Shown: positions 54,949-63,711 of the stretch, piece by piece
How the letters are laid out: each line of letters starts with the position of its first letter
How positions within the stretch are numbered: the stretch's first letter is position 1
From: Methylobacterium sp. R2-1
Lineage (GTDB): Bacteria > Pseudomonadota > Alphaproteobacteria > Rhizobiales > Beijerinckiaceae
Reading direction: 5' to 3'
DNA length: 64,000 nucleotides
Assembly: GCF_014191355.1 (NCBI RefSeq)
Contig: NZ_JACHWM010000010.1
Span: forward strand, 171,246 to 235,245
Notes under the pieces: generated by a model
What the model saw: only the letters and a program-made list of their open reading frames with translations
Told to the model about the DNA's origin: nothing
Databases searched by the model: none
Position numbers and translations under genes: made by a program

Positions 54949-57381
54949 TCAGGCGGGCAGCGGCTCGCCGCGCTCCTTGCGGCTGCGGTGCTCCATCGGC
55001 GTCGGGTCGTAATCGGCCCGGCCGCGATGCTTGAAGGCGCTGTCCGGCGGAGCCGGCAGGGGCCCGTCCATGGAGAAGCGGTCGAGCACGTTCTTCGTCA
55101 GCCGCGAGATGTTGTTGTCGCAGTTGTTCCACGGCAGCGAGCCGCAATAGGCGATCGAGGAGAAGGCGAAGCAGGCGCCGCCGTTCGGGGTCTCGTGATA
55201 GGCGATGTCGCCGCGCACCCGAGGATGGGTCGTGCCGTCGAGGCCCTGCTGGTTGAAGCCGAAATCCTCCATGACGAGGAGGTAGGCCTCCGTGTGCCGC
55301 CCGGCCGATGTCGCCACCGTCAGGGTGTGCGGGGGCGAGCCCAGCATCGTGTCGACGATGTCGAGTTCGAGACCCGCCGCGCCACCGCCGACGAGACCGA
55401 AATTGCCGAGTTTCTCGTCGTAGTCGATGCCCTCGAAGGCCCAGGCGACGCGCTGGTCCAGGCTGTCCGGCGTGCGCGAAAAATAGCTCGAGACGTCGAA
55501 ACCCTCGGACGACATGCCGACGCCGGCCACCGAGTGGAGGTAGCGCCCGCGGAAGCGCCACATGCCGCCGAGTTCGCCCGTGCTCTGATGGTAGTACTCG
55601 CCCGGATCGGCCCGCCAGGTGCGGATGCCGGATTCACAGCGGCGCATCTCGGTGACGACGCCGCGGCCCTTGTCCTCGTAGCCCGGATGATACGAGTGGA
55701 CCCAGTACCACGCGTCGGCGCCCATATACATAAGCCGGCCGCCGCGCTGGGTGTAGTTGTGGAGCGCGTCGAGCTGGGTGCCGGAATTGTGCTCCGGATG
55801 CGAGCCGGTGATGATGACGTTGTAGTTCTCGATCCTCGCGAGTCCGTCGTAGGTGATGTCCTCGTCGGTGAAGACGTCGTAGTCGTAACCCATCGTCTCC
55901 AGCCAGTAGATCAGATGGAGGTCGGCCGGGTATTGCCACGGCGCTTGAGCGAGGAAGTGGTCGTATTTCGGCCGGATCGACAGGATCGGCCGCAGGCGCG
56001 ACGAGATCGAGATGCCGGTGCCGTCGGTGTGGGTGTCGTAGATCGAGCCGCCGTATTCGCGGTGCTCGGACAGGAACATGTTCTGCTGCTGCATGATCGG
56101 CACGCGGTAGACGAACAGCTCCGCGCCGCCCGCGTTGCAGGCCACGTGCTCGTTGGCATAGGCCATGTAGCTGATGGTCGGCACCATCACCGCGATCTTG
56201 GCGGTCTCCTGGCCGACGCGCGGCACCACCCAGAACGGGATGAACTCCTCGTCGCCCTCGCTCGTGGTCAGCTTGGCGGCGTAGAACCGGCTCTTCACGC
56301 CAGTCTCCGGCACGACCCAAGCGAAATCCGAGGTCCAGCGGGCGTCGTCTACGTCGTCGTCGTGGAAGCTGATGGCGCCGTATTCCTGCGGTGCGTGCTT
56401 CCAGTCGAAGTTCTGGCCGGACCAGTTGTAGCCGGTCATGCCGCGGTTGGGGCAGTTCACCAGGCTCGCGTCGAAGCGATAGGGACCCTCGTCCTTACAG
56501 GTCAGGGTGTCGATGCCGACCGAGAAATTCCAGGCCGCGACGATGCATTCGGAGAGCTTGCCGGTCGGGCCGGCATTGCGCCTCTCGGTCAGGCCCGGCT
56601 GGGCGCCGGCTTTCATCATCTCGATCTCGGCGCGCGAGAGCGCCCGGTTGCAGATGCGCGGGCTGTCGAGCTTGCCATTATATTTGCCGGCAAAGACCAC
56701 GCCCGCCGGCTTCGAGGAGGCGGCGAGCGGATCCTCCGGCGCCAGCCGCTCGACATAAGCGCCGAGTGCCACGGGGACGGGGGCGTGGGCGATGGCGACC
56801 TTCAGGCTCGCCTCGACCGGGGCGATTTCGGGATCAAGCGCGTAGACGACTTGCGGCTCATGGATCAGCGTGACGGCACCGGTGGCCGCATCGAAGGTCG
56901 CGGCGCAGAAATGCCACGCATGGTCGCGCAGCGGTACACCGGTGGTGATCCGGTGCTCGTTGATGCGCAGCTCCAGGCAGCCCTCCTCGTTGATGAAGAG
57001 GCCGTAGCCGCACTCGTTCGACCACTTGGTGACGAGGCCCTGCGGCCCGTGCTTCCAGTAGCGAGGATGGGTCTTGGGCGCGGTCGGCCAGATCCAGCAC
57101 TGGAGCGTGAAGCTCTCGACGTGGAAGGGCTTGGCGTCCGGAACGTAAGCGTAGGAGCCGCCGTGAATGACCTGCTTGCGGCCCTGGTAGCTGCCGTTGA
57201 CCGCTGCCTCGACCGGCTTGTCGATGTAGCCGGGCCCGCGCGGGTTGGTGTCGCCGTTGATCATCTGGACGATCTCGACCTTGTACTCGGACGGACCGTC
57301 GCAATTGACGTAGAACTGGATCGTATCACCGGGATGCACGCCGAACTTGTCGGCGTAACCGGTCAGCCTCATGGTGGTCAT
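54949..57381 (-). CDS. dmfA2: N,N-dimethylformamidase large (beta) subunit
   Basis: Catalytic subunit of dimethylformamidase, which hydrolyses N,N-dimethylformamide to dimethylamine and formate. 810 aa. The N-terminal 290 residues look like a beta-rich lectin/LamG part (FTLQCWIWPTAPKTHPRYWK); the C-terminal two thirds form the GATase-like catalytic part (NFGLVGGGAAGLELDI, MGADAWYWVHSYHPGYEDKG). The known enzyme from Paracoccus uses a mononuclear iron held by two Tyr and one Glu; Tyr408, Tyr448 and Glu530 (in TGSHPEHNSGTQ) are plausible equivalents, by rough alignment. No signal peptide, so cytoplasmic. Small subunit is encoded just upstream, 125 bp away. A second ATG three codons in (57372) is also possible. 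Confidence 0.93.
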   Translation of the reverse strand: MTTMRLTGYADKFGVHPGDTIQFYVNCDGPSEYKVEIVQMINGDTNPRGPGYIDKPVEAAVNGSYQGRKQVIHGGSYAYVPDAKPFHVESFTLQCWIWPTAPKTHPRYWKHGPQGLVTKWSNECGYGLFINEEGCLELRINEHRITTGVPLRDHAWHFCAATFDAATGAVTLIHEPQVVYALDPEIAPVEASLKVAIAHAPVPVALGAYVERLAPEDPLAASSKPAGVVFAGKYNGKLDSPRICNRALSRAEIEMMKAGAQPGLTERRNAGPTGKLSECIVAAWNFSVGIDTLTCKDEGPYRFDASLVNCPNRGMTGYNWSGQNFDWKHAPQEYGAISFHDDDVDDARWTSDFAWVVPETGVKSRFYAAKLTTSEGDEEFIPFWVVPRVGQETAKIAVMVPTISYMAYANEHVACNAGGAELFVYRVPIMQQQNMFLSEHREYGGSIYDTHTDGTGISISSRLRPILSIRPKYDHFLAQAPWQYPADLHLIYWLETMGYDYDVFTDEDITYDGLARIENYNVIITGSHPEHNSGTQLDALHNYTQRGGRLMYMGADAWYWVHSYHPGYEDKGRGVVTEMRRCESGIRTWRADPGEYYHQSTGELGGMWRFRGRYLHSVAGVGMSSEGFDVSSYFSRTPDSLDQRVAWAFEGIDYDEKLGNFGLVGGGAAGLELDIVDTMLGSPPHTLTVATSAGRHTEAYLLVMEDFGFNQQGLDGTTHPRVRGDIAYHETPNGGACFAFSSIAYCGSLPWNNCDNNISRLTKNVLDRFSMDGPLPAPPDSAFKHRGRADYDPTPMEHRSRKERGEPLPA

Positions 57382-57506
57382 CGGGTCAATCCTCTGGGGA
57401 GCGTCTCTGGTCCACGCCCCGACGTTGCGCGCGTCCTTGCGCGAGGGGCGCCGGGAGGCGCGTGCGGCCTCCCGCTGATCGACGTGTTTTCAAAAATCCG
57501 GCCGCC

Positions 57507-57947
57507 TCAGGTAATCGGCCAGTTGTCGTCCTTGCGCTTCCAGCCCTCGTGATAGTCTTCCGGGAAGCCGTAGCTGTCGGAGAGTTCGTCGAGGCGCATC
57601 AGGAAGATGTCGTGCTGGATCTCCTGCTCATCGGTGTAGACTTTGTCGCCGACGAATTCGGGCGGCACACCGCGGATGCCGGAGAGCCGGGCGATGCGCC
57701 ACTCCGCATCAACCCGCGTGCAGATCACGATCAGCTTCCCCTTCGGGCTCTCGCCGCGCATGCGCAGCAGCACCCGCTTGAGCACCGGGTCGGCATGGAC
57801 GCCGCCGGTCACCACCGTGGTATCGCCCGGCGTCTCGCACAGCAGCACCGAGTTGCCGGCCACCCCCTTCATCGAGTCCATGCAGGCCTTGTGCGCGTCG
57901 ATCAGGCGCTGGCGTTCGGGCGTGCCCTTCTTCGGGATCGGTTCCAT
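57507..57947 (-). CDS. dmfA1: N,N-dimethylformamidase small (alpha) subunit
   Basis: 146 aa, partner of the large subunit in an alpha2beta2-type complex. The sequence contains PERQRLIDAHKACMDSMKGV, TVVTGGVHADPVLKRVLLRM, LIVICTRVDAEWRIARLSGI and ends HEGWKRKDDNWPIT, in line with known small subunits (about 130 aa). No signal peptide. Start ATG at 57947 follows GAGGAGCGAC. The 390 bp upstream carry two inverted repeats and AT-rich DNA, so this is probably where a regulated dmf transcript begins. Confidence 0.93.
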   Translation of the reverse strand: MEPIPKKGTPERQRLIDAHKACMDSMKGVAGNSVLLCETPGDTTVVTGGVHADPVLKRVLLRMRGESPKGKLIVICTRVDAEWRIARLSGIRGVPPEFVGDKVYTDEQEIQHDIFLMRLDELSDSYGFPEDYHEGWKRKDDNWPIT

Positions 57948-58100
57948 CGTCGTCGCTCCTCGTGATCCCGGCCGCGCCTTTGCGGCCGGACATGGTTGCG
58001 GGCTTCATGTGCACCGCCGGTGCAATCCGGCGGGCGGCCCGTGCCGGCGGAGCCACGATGCTCCGCTGAGAAGTTGATGTGCTGACAAATTCGTTCATGA

Positions 58101-58124
58101 TATTCGGAGTATCTGATCCGAATA
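58101..58124. promoter_or_regulatory. Inverted repeat in the dmf promoter region
   Basis: TATTCGGA-8 bp-TCCGAATA, perfect 8-bp arms, about 155 bp upstream of dmfA1. The size and spacing fit a dimeric regulator operator. Confidence 0.5.
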
Positions 58125-58181
58125 CATTGATCGCCTTTGTTGATCTGACTTAATACTGTTCCACTCTGTCGGTCAAGCAGA

Positions 58182-58200
58182 GTTTTCTTGCCAGGAAACG
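58182..58200. promoter_or_regulatory. Motif shared with the transporter promoter (dmf copy)
   Basis: GTTTTCTTGCCAGGAAACG; the transporter promoter has a close variant at 63320-63337 (GTTTCTTCCAGGGAAACG). Both have outer GTTT and AAAC halves around a CCAGG core. In both places a CAAG half-site pair CAAG-8/9 bp-CTTG lies just beside it (58174-58190 and 63305-63320). Confidence 0.5.
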
Positions 58201-58337
58201 TTTTTTACGCTGATCTTGAACGTTTCTGCCGTCATCGCGGGCATCAGCGAAGCGATCCAGCGGCGCGATCTCTCCCGGATAGGACAGCGCCCTGGATTGC
58301 TTCGGCTCCACTTGGCAATGGCGGCGTGGCCAAGGGC

Positions 58338-59036
58338 TCAGATCGTCATGTGCCGCTCGATCAGTTCGTCGGTCATCTCACGGATCGGCCCGCGGGCGAC
58401 GACGCGGCCGTTCTCCATCATCAGGAAGGCGTCACCGAGCTTGCGCGCGACCTTGATGTGCTGCTCGGTGAGGATCAGCGTGATGCCGAATTCCTTGTTG
58501 AGCCGCCCGAGCGTCTGGCCGATCTCGGCGACGATGTTGGGCTGGATGCCCTCGGTCGGCTCGTCGAGGAGCAGGATGCGCGGGTTGGTGGCGAGCGCGC
58601 GGGCGATGGCGAGCTGCTGCTGCTGGCCGCCCGAGAGTAGACCTGCCTTCCGGTGCAAGTTCTGCGCGAGGTAGGGAAACAGGCTCAGGCAGAGTTCCGG
58701 CACATCCTGACGCCCGTCGGTGCGGGCGAAGGTGCCGAGCAGGATGTTCTCCTTGACCGTGAAGTGCGGCAGGATCTGGCGCCCCTGCGGGATGTAGCCG
58801 AGGCCGTACTTGGCCCGCACATGGGTCGGCGCCTTCCCGATCGGATCGCCGTCGATCCGGATCTCGCCGGAGGTCCGGTCGGTCAGGCCCATGATGGTGC
58901 GCAACAGCGTGGTCTTGCCAACGCCGTTGCGACCGAGCACGCACAGGCACTGCCCCTCGGGCAGGCTGAAGCCCATCTCCTTCAGGATCGGCGTCTTGCC
59001 ATAGTAGGAAGTCACGCGGTCGAGATCGAGCAGCAT
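58338..59036 (-). CDS. urtE: Urea/short-chain amide ABC transporter ATPase UrtE-like
   Basis: 232 aa, second ATPase of a branched-chain-amino-acid-type importer. Walker A GRNGVGKTTLLRTIMG, signature LSGGQQQQLAIARALATNPR, Walker B ILLLDEPTEGIQPNIVAEIG and RQILPHFTVKENILLG are as in UrtE of urea transporters. The ATG at 59036 lies two bases after the UrtD-like stop; the longer upstream frame is a shadow. Last gene of the transporter operon. Confidence 0.9.
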   Translation of the reverse strand: MLLDLDRVTSYYGKTPILKEMGFSLPEGQCLCVLGRNGVGKTTLLRTIMGLTDRTSGEIRIDGDPIGKAPTHVRAKYGLGYIPQGRQILPHFTVKENILLGTFARTDGRQDVPELCLSLFPYLAQNLHRKAGLLSGGQQQQLAIARALATNPRILLLDEPTEGIQPNIVAEIGQTLGRLNKEFGITLILTEQHIKVARKLGDAFLMMENGRVVARGPIREMTDELIERHMTI

Positions 59037-59038
59037 CG

Positions 59039-59779
59039 TCAGACCTCCGGCTCGCCGAGATAGACCTCGCGCACCCGCGGGTCGTTCTCGATGTCGCTGA
59101 GCTTTCCCTGCGCCAGGAAGGCGCCCATGTGCATCACCGTCACCACGTCGGCGATCTGCCGGACGAAGCCCATGTCGTGCTCGACCACGATCAGGGTGTT
59201 GGTGCGCTTGAGTTCGTTGAGGAAGACGATGGTCTTCTCGATCTCGGACTCGGTCATGCCCGCGACCGGCTCGTCGAGGAGCAGGATCGCCGGGTTCTGC
59301 ATCAGCACCATGCCGATCTCGAGCCACTGCGTCTCGCCGTGGGAGAGGAAGCCAGCCTCGGTCTCGAGACGGTCCTTGAGACCGGTGAGGGTGGCCACTT
59401 CATCGAGCTTGGCCGAGAAGCCGGCGGGGCGTCGCCGCAGCATGTTGCGGAACGGATTGACCTCGCGCGAGTAGGCGACCTCGAAGTTCTGGCGCACGCT
59501 CAACTCGCGGAACACCGCCGGCACCTGAAATTTGCGCCCGATGCCGCGCTGGGCGATCTCGTGCTCGCTCAAACTCGTGATGTCATCGCCGCGCAGGACT
59601 ATGCTGCCGGAGGTGGGCTTCTGTCGCCCGGTGATGAGGTCCATGGTGGTGGTCTTGCCGGCCCCGTTGGGGCCGACGAGGCAGCACAGGGTCAGTTCGG
59701 TCACGTCGAGGCTGAAGCCGTTGATGACCTTGGTGCCGCCGAAGCTCTTGTGCAGGTCGCGGATTTCGAGAACGCCCAT
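59039..59779 (-). CDS. urtD: Urea/short-chain amide ABC transporter ATPase UrtD-like
   Basis: 246 aa. Walker A GPNGAGKTTTMDLITG, a signature of the UrtD form LSHGETQWLEIGMVLMQNPA, Walker B ILLLDEPVAGMTESE and His switch IVVEHDMGFVRQIAD. The SHGE signature separates UrtD from LivG and favours urea/amide transport. The gap to UrtC is 15 bp. Confidence 0.9.
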   Translation of the reverse strand: MGVLEIRDLHKSFGGTKVINGFSLDVTELTLCCLVGPNGAGKTTTMDLITGRQKPTSGSIVLRGDDITSLSEHEIAQRGIGRKFQVPAVFRELSVRQNFEVAYSREVNPFRNMLRRRPAGFSAKLDEVATLTGLKDRLETEAGFLSHGETQWLEIGMVLMQNPAILLLDEPVAGMTESEIEKTIVFLNELKRTNTLIVVEHDMGFVRQIADVVTVMHMGAFLAQGKLSDIENDPRVREVYLGEPEV

Positions 59780-59794
59780 GGCTGGTTGGCTCCC

Positions 59795-60916
59795 TTACTC
59801 GCCCGCCGCCGGGGCACCGGAGATCGCGTGCGGCAGGTCGGGCCGTGCGTGCTTGCCGGGCTGGCGCGCGAGCGCGCCGAGCACCTTCTCGAGGAGCCCC
59901 GCCAGCCCCTTGGGCAGGAAGCGCACGACGACGATGAAGAAGGCGCCGAGCATCAGCAGCCAGGTCGCGAGGAACTGGTCGCCGAGATAGCTCTGGCCGC
60001 CCTGGATCAGGAAGGCGCCGAGGATCGCGCCGAGCAACGACAGGCGCCCGCCGATCCCGGCCCAGATCACCATGCCGATGCTGAAGGTGGTGTCGAGCTG
60101 GGCCGGTGAGACGTACTGGATCAGCATCACCCAGAGGCAGCCGGCGAGCGCGGCGATGAAGCCGGAGATCGCGTAGATGCAGGTCTCGTAGAGGGCGACG
60201 TTGTAGCCGAGGAAGCGCACCCGCTCGGGGTCGCCGCGCAGCGCCTGGACGACGAGGCCGAACTTGCTCTGCGTGAACAGCTTGGCGCCGACCGTGGTGA
60301 CGATGAGCAGGCCGCAGACGATCCAGTAGGCGGTCGGGCTGTAGGGGTCGATGTCGGTACCGAACACGCTGAGCGGTGAGGGCGGCGAGATGCCGTTGGC
60401 GCCGTTGGTGTAGGGCTGCATGTCGAGGATCAGCGTGGCGAAGGCCGAGAGCATCGCCAGCGACATGATCGCGAAGAACGGCCCCGAGACCCGGGCGCGG
60501 AACATCAGCGTGCCGAAAACGACGTAGAACAAGGTCGGCACGATCAGCGCCAGCAGGATGCCGCCGCCGGTGCTCCAGAACGGCTGCCAGAACCAGGGCA
60601 GGTGTTCCAGGCTGTTGTTGAGCATGAAGGGCGGGATCGGGTTCGATTCCGGATCCTGCGACTGCATCTGCATGGTCATGGCCATGCCGTAGGCAGCGAG
60701 CCCGAAGGCGATGCCCTGGCCGAGATTGAGGATGCCGCCGAAGCCCCAGCACAGGCTGATCGAGAGGGCGAGCATCCCGTAGATGCCGTAGACGGCGAAC
60801 TGGTTGAGCAGGAAGCCGTCGGAGACGAAGGCCGGGATCAGAGCAATGCTCACAAAGAACAGCCCGTAGACTGCCCATTGCGCCGGCTTGCTATGGTAGA
60901 GGTTGCGCGTCGTCAT
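59795..60916 (-). CDS. urtC: Urea/short-chain amide ABC transporter permease UrtC-like
   Basis: 373 aa inner-membrane permease of the LivM/UrtC family with about ten hydrophobic segments (for example YGIYGMLALSISLCWGFGGI, FFAIMSLAMLSAFATLILDM) and the ATPase-contact motif LRGDPERVRFLGYNVALYE. The long extracytoplasmic insert around residues 75-115 (MQMQSQDPESNPIPPFMLNN) is typical of UrtC. Start ATG at 60916; 67 bp from the UrtB stop. Confidence 0.9.
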   Translation of the reverse strand: MTTRNLYHSKPAQWAVYGLFFVSIALIPAFVSDGFLLNQFAVYGIYGMLALSISLCWGFGGILNLGQGIAFGLAAYGMAMTMQMQSQDPESNPIPPFMLNNSLEHLPWFWQPFWSTGGGILLALIVPTLFYVVFGTLMFRARVSGPFFAIMSLAMLSAFATLILDMQPYTNGANGISPPSPLSVFGTDIDPYSPTAYWIVCGLLIVTTVGAKLFTQSKFGLVVQALRGDPERVRFLGYNVALYETCIYAISGFIAALAGCLWVMLIQYVSPAQLDTTFSIGMVIWAGIGGRLSLLGAILGAFLIQGGQSYLGDQFLATWLLMLGAFFIVVVRFLPKGLAGLLEKVLGALARQPGKHARPDLPHAISGAPAAGE

Positions 60917-60983
60917 CTGCGGGTGAGACTCTTCTGACGGGCGGAAAGAAGGGGGAGGCCGGCGGGCCTCCGAGAGGAGCGAT

Positions 60984-61868
60984 TCATCTGCGGCCTTTGG
61001 CGACGGCGAAGAGGCCGCGCGGGCGGAAGCGCAGGAACACGACGATCAGCACGTAGAGGAGAAAGCGCGCGAAGGTGTCGTTGGTGATGAAGGCAAAGAC
61101 CGACTGGAGTTCGCCCGTCAGCCCCGCCGCGGCGACGCTGCCCATCAGCGTGCCGCCGCCGACCACCACCACGAGGAAGGCCTGCACCACGTAGGCCGTG
61201 CCCATGGTCGGCAGCACGATCGCGAGCACGCCGAACAGCGAGCCGGCCACGCCCGCAAGCCCAGCGCCGAGCGCGAAGGTCGTCATGTAGACCCGGTCGG
61301 CGTTGATGCCGAAGGAGGCGGCCATCTCCTTGTTCTGCATCACCGCGCGCACCTGCATGCCGAAGCGGGTGCGGTAGAACAGGTAAGCCGTGCCCGCGAC
61401 GATGAGCGCGGTGATGGCGAGCACCACGAGCCGGAACACCGACAGGCTGGCGAAGCCCACCTCGACGTTGCTCTGGAAGATCTCGGGCACGGCGATGTAT
61501 TTCGGGTCCGAACCGAAGATCAGCCGCACGCCCTGCATCAGCACCAGCGACACGCCCCAGGTCGCGAGCAGCGTATCGAGCGGGCGGTTGTAGAGGTAGC
61601 GGATCAGCCCGCGCTCGATGACGAGTCCCACCAGAGCCACCACGGCGAAGGAGGCGGGCAGGCAGAGCAGGAACGGCAGGCCGAAAGAGGATTGCAGGGC
61701 GTATGACGTGTACGCGCCCAGCATGATGAACTCGCCGTGGGCCATGTTGATGACCCCGACGGTGCCGTAGATGATCGTAAGGCCGATCGCGGCGATGAGC
61801 CAGATGCTGGCGATGCTCAGGCCCAGCACCAGGGCATTGGCGAAAGGTGCGATGTCGAGGGACGTCAC
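60984..61868 (-). CDS. urtB: Urea/short-chain amide ABC transporter permease UrtB-like
   Basis: 294 aa LivH/UrtB-type permease. IWLIAAIGLTIIYGTVGVIN and MAHGEFIMLGAYTSYALQSS form the conserved N-terminal motif; MQVRAVMQNKEMAASFGINA is the ATPase contact loop and VVVVGGGTLMGSVAAAGLTG the C-terminal one. It lacks the large periplasmic N-terminal domain of cyanobacterial UrtB. The GTG at 61868 is chosen, with GGAGG upstream; ATG-initiated longer frames begin inside Pro/Ala-rich non-family sequence. Confidence 0.88.
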   Translation of the reverse strand: MTSLDIAPFANALVLGLSIASIWLIAAIGLTIIYGTVGVINMAHGEFIMLGAYTSYALQSSFGLPFLLCLPASFAVVALVGLVIERGLIRYLYNRPLDTLLATWGVSLVLMQGVRLIFGSDPKYIAVPEIFQSNVEVGFASLSVFRLVVLAITALIVAGTAYLFYRTRFGMQVRAVMQNKEMAASFGINADRVYMTTFALGAGLAGVAGSLFGVLAIVLPTMGTAYVVQAFLVVVVGGGTLMGSVAAAGLTGELQSVFAFITNDTFARFLLYVLIVVFLRFRPRGLFAVAKGRR

Positions 61869-61932
61869 GGGACCTCCGTGAATGCGGAGCCCGGCCGCGA
61901 AGAACCGCGGCCGGAGCGGTTGCGCGGGGGCG

Positions 61933-63243
61933 TCAGATGACGTTCTTGCGGCTCTTGCCGTCGGGGGCGACGAGGCCCGTGGCGGTGCATTTGCCGGCAT
62001 TCGGGTAGATCGAGTACGGATCGGGAGCGACGTGCTCTTTGGCTTCCGAGACGATCTTGAAGCTGCCGTCCGCTTGGCACTGGCCGATCTTCGGCTTGAG
62101 CCACGAATTGAAGTTGTCGCCGTCGATCCAGATCAGGCCTTCCGGCGAGACGTCGTCCTCGACCCGCACACCGCCGCTGACGTCGCGGATCATGCGCGAG
62201 GTGACCTCCTCGACATTGCCGGTCTTCTTGATCGCCGCCTCGAGTCCGGCCTTGAACACGTAGGCCGAGAGGTAGGTCTCCTCCATATTGTAATGGGTGG
62301 AGCCGTTCTTGCCGTACTTGCTCTTGAGGAAATTCTCGACGAACTTTTGGTTGGTTGGGTTCTCCAGTGACTGGAAGTAAGGCGCCGACAGGAAGTGTCC
62401 GGCGCCGAAATCGGCACCCATGGCCTTGGTCTCGATCTCACCGGTGGTGAGCGAGGCGATCGGCATGGAATCGACCTTGAAGCCCTCCTGCTTGAACTGC
62501 TTGTGGAAGGCGATGTCGGAGGCGCCGACGACGGTCGAGAAGATGAAGTTCGGCTTGGCGTCACGGATCTTGCCGAGAACGGGCCCGAACTCGGAACTGC
62601 CGAGCGGGATGTACTCCTCGCCGAGCAGCTCGCCGCCGGCCTCCTGGAGCCAGATCTTGGCGTTCTTGTTCGACTCCTTCGGCCAAACGTAGTTCGAACC
62701 GACGAAGAAGACCTTCTTGCCGAAGTTCTTGACCATGTAGGGAATCAGATCCTTCGAGTGCTGGTTGGCCAGCGGACCCGTGCAGATCGTGTTCTGGGTG
62801 CACTCGGCACCCTCGTAGCAGGTCGGATAGTAGAGCAGGCTGTTCTGCGACATCACCACCGGCAGGATCGCCTTACGGCTCGCCGAGGTGTAGCAGCCGA
62901 ACAGCGCAATCACCTTCTCGCGGATGATGAGTTCCTTAGCCTTCTCCGAGTAGACGTTGAAGTCCGACTTGGCGTCGACGATCACCGGCTGAATCGGATG
63001 CCCGGCGATACCACCGTTCTTGTTAATCTCGTCGATGGCGTACTGCATCACGAGAGTGGAGTCTTCCTCCGGCACCGCGAGCTGGCCGGTGAGGGAGAAC
63101 AGTAGGCCGACCTTGATCGGCTCACCCTTCTTGAGCGTCGCACCCCAAGCCTCGCGCGCCGTCGGTAGCCAGAGATGCGGTGCGGCGATCGCCGCTGCGG
63201 CAAGGGAAGACTGCTTCAAGAGCTTGCGACGCGTGAGGTCCAT
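61933..63243 (-). CDS. urtA: Urea/short-chain amide-binding protein UrtA/FmdD-like
   Basis: 436 aa periplasmic receptor. LTRRKLLKQSSLAAAAIAAP is a twin-arginine signal peptide. The mature part has the receptor fold of UrtA/FmdD/AmiC: IKVGLLFSLTGQLAVPEEDS, PVIVDAKSDFNVYSEKAKEL, FGCYTSASRKAILPVV, LLYYPTCYEGAECTQN and VFFVGSNYVWPKESNKNAKI. FmdD of Methylophilus binds urea and short-chain amides; together with the dmf genes just downstream, uptake of formamide-type substrates or of urea is likely. First gene of the transporter operon. Confidence 0.92.
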   Translation of the reverse strand: MDLTRRKLLKQSSLAAAAIAAPHLWLPTAREAWGATLKKGEPIKVGLLFSLTGQLAVPEEDSTLVMQYAIDEINKNGGIAGHPIQPVIVDAKSDFNVYSEKAKELIIREKVIALFGCYTSASRKAILPVVMSQNSLLYYPTCYEGAECTQNTICTGPLANQHSKDLIPYMVKNFGKKVFFVGSNYVWPKESNKNAKIWLQEAGGELLGEEYIPLGSSEFGPVLGKIRDAKPNFIFSTVVGASDIAFHKQFKQEGFKVDSMPIASLTTGEIETKAMGADFGAGHFLSAPYFQSLENPTNQKFVENFLKSKYGKNGSTHYNMEETYLSAYVFKAGLEAAIKKTGNVEEVTSRMIRDVSGGVRVEDDVSPEGLIWIDGDNFNSWLKPKIGQCQADGSFKIVSEAKEHVAPDPYSIYPNAGKCTATGLVAPDGKSRKNVI

Positions 63244-63304
63244 GTCGATCCCCTTCTTTGCTGTGCAATTGCCTGATTTTTGAGCGGATACTGGGCTCTC
63301 TGCT

Positions 63305-63337
63305 CAAGAAGTAATTCTTGTTTCTTCCAGGGAAACG
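63305..63337. promoter_or_regulatory. Motif shared with the dmf promoter (transporter copy)
   Basis: CAAGAAGTAATTCTTG at 63305-63320 is a palindrome with 6-bp arms; directly after it GTTTCTTCCAGGGAAACG has GTTTC and GAAAC halves. It ends about 62 bp upstream of the urtA start. See the similar site at 58182-58200. Confidence 0.5.
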
Positions 63338-63540
63338 CTACGGCGCTCTTTCGCAGCGCGTCAAGAGCGTATTTCCTTTGAGGACATTTTTTTTCTTTCC
63401 AGCAATGGCAACCATGTCCACCGCCAACGCTGAACCGCATCGTGGCCCGCTTGCAAGCACGATGCCGCAAAATCCAAAAACCCCAAATTCGCAGTTGACC
63501 GTACAGGAACTTCAGTGTCAGCCTAGTAGAGCAAGGGATA

Positions 63541-63580
63541 TGTGATCAAAAATTACGCAAAAGCACGAGCTTTGATCACA
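63541..63580. promoter_or_regulatory. 40-bp inverted repeat with TGTGATCAAA arms
   Basis: TGTGATCAAA at 63541-63550 and TTTGATCACA at 63571-63580 are perfect 10-bp inverted arms. Each arm holds the self-complementary core TGATCA, and the two cores are 30 bp apart, near three helical turns. Fits two dimer sites for one regulator (for example a CRP/FNR- or GntR-type protein). Confidence 0.55.
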
Positions 63581-63711
63581 TTGCAAAAGAATCGAACCAG
63601 CCAAGGGCTTCGGCCTACGGTTGTTAAAAGTTCGGTCAAAACCAGAAATCGGACATCTGCTGTTGCACGGCACTTGCGAGGCGTGCGGCGGCATCGTGGG
63701 CCGTGGAAGCC

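Larger units (their letters stand above)
57948..58337. other. dmf promoter region
   Basis: 390 bp without a gene, AT-rich from 58080 to 58220, between urtE-like and dmfA1 genes, all on the minus strand. It contains the sites listed at 58101-58124 and 58182-58200, and a further inverted repeat GAAACGTT (58195-58202) / AACGTTTC (58219-58226). No dmf regulator gene is seen nearby. Confidence 0.6.

Noticed and set aside
58170..58200. Possible sigma-54 promoter before dmfA1 (TGGCAAG...TCTGC on the minus strand)
   Set aside because: The GG-to-GC spacing is 12 bp instead of 10, so it does not fit a -24/-12 promoter.
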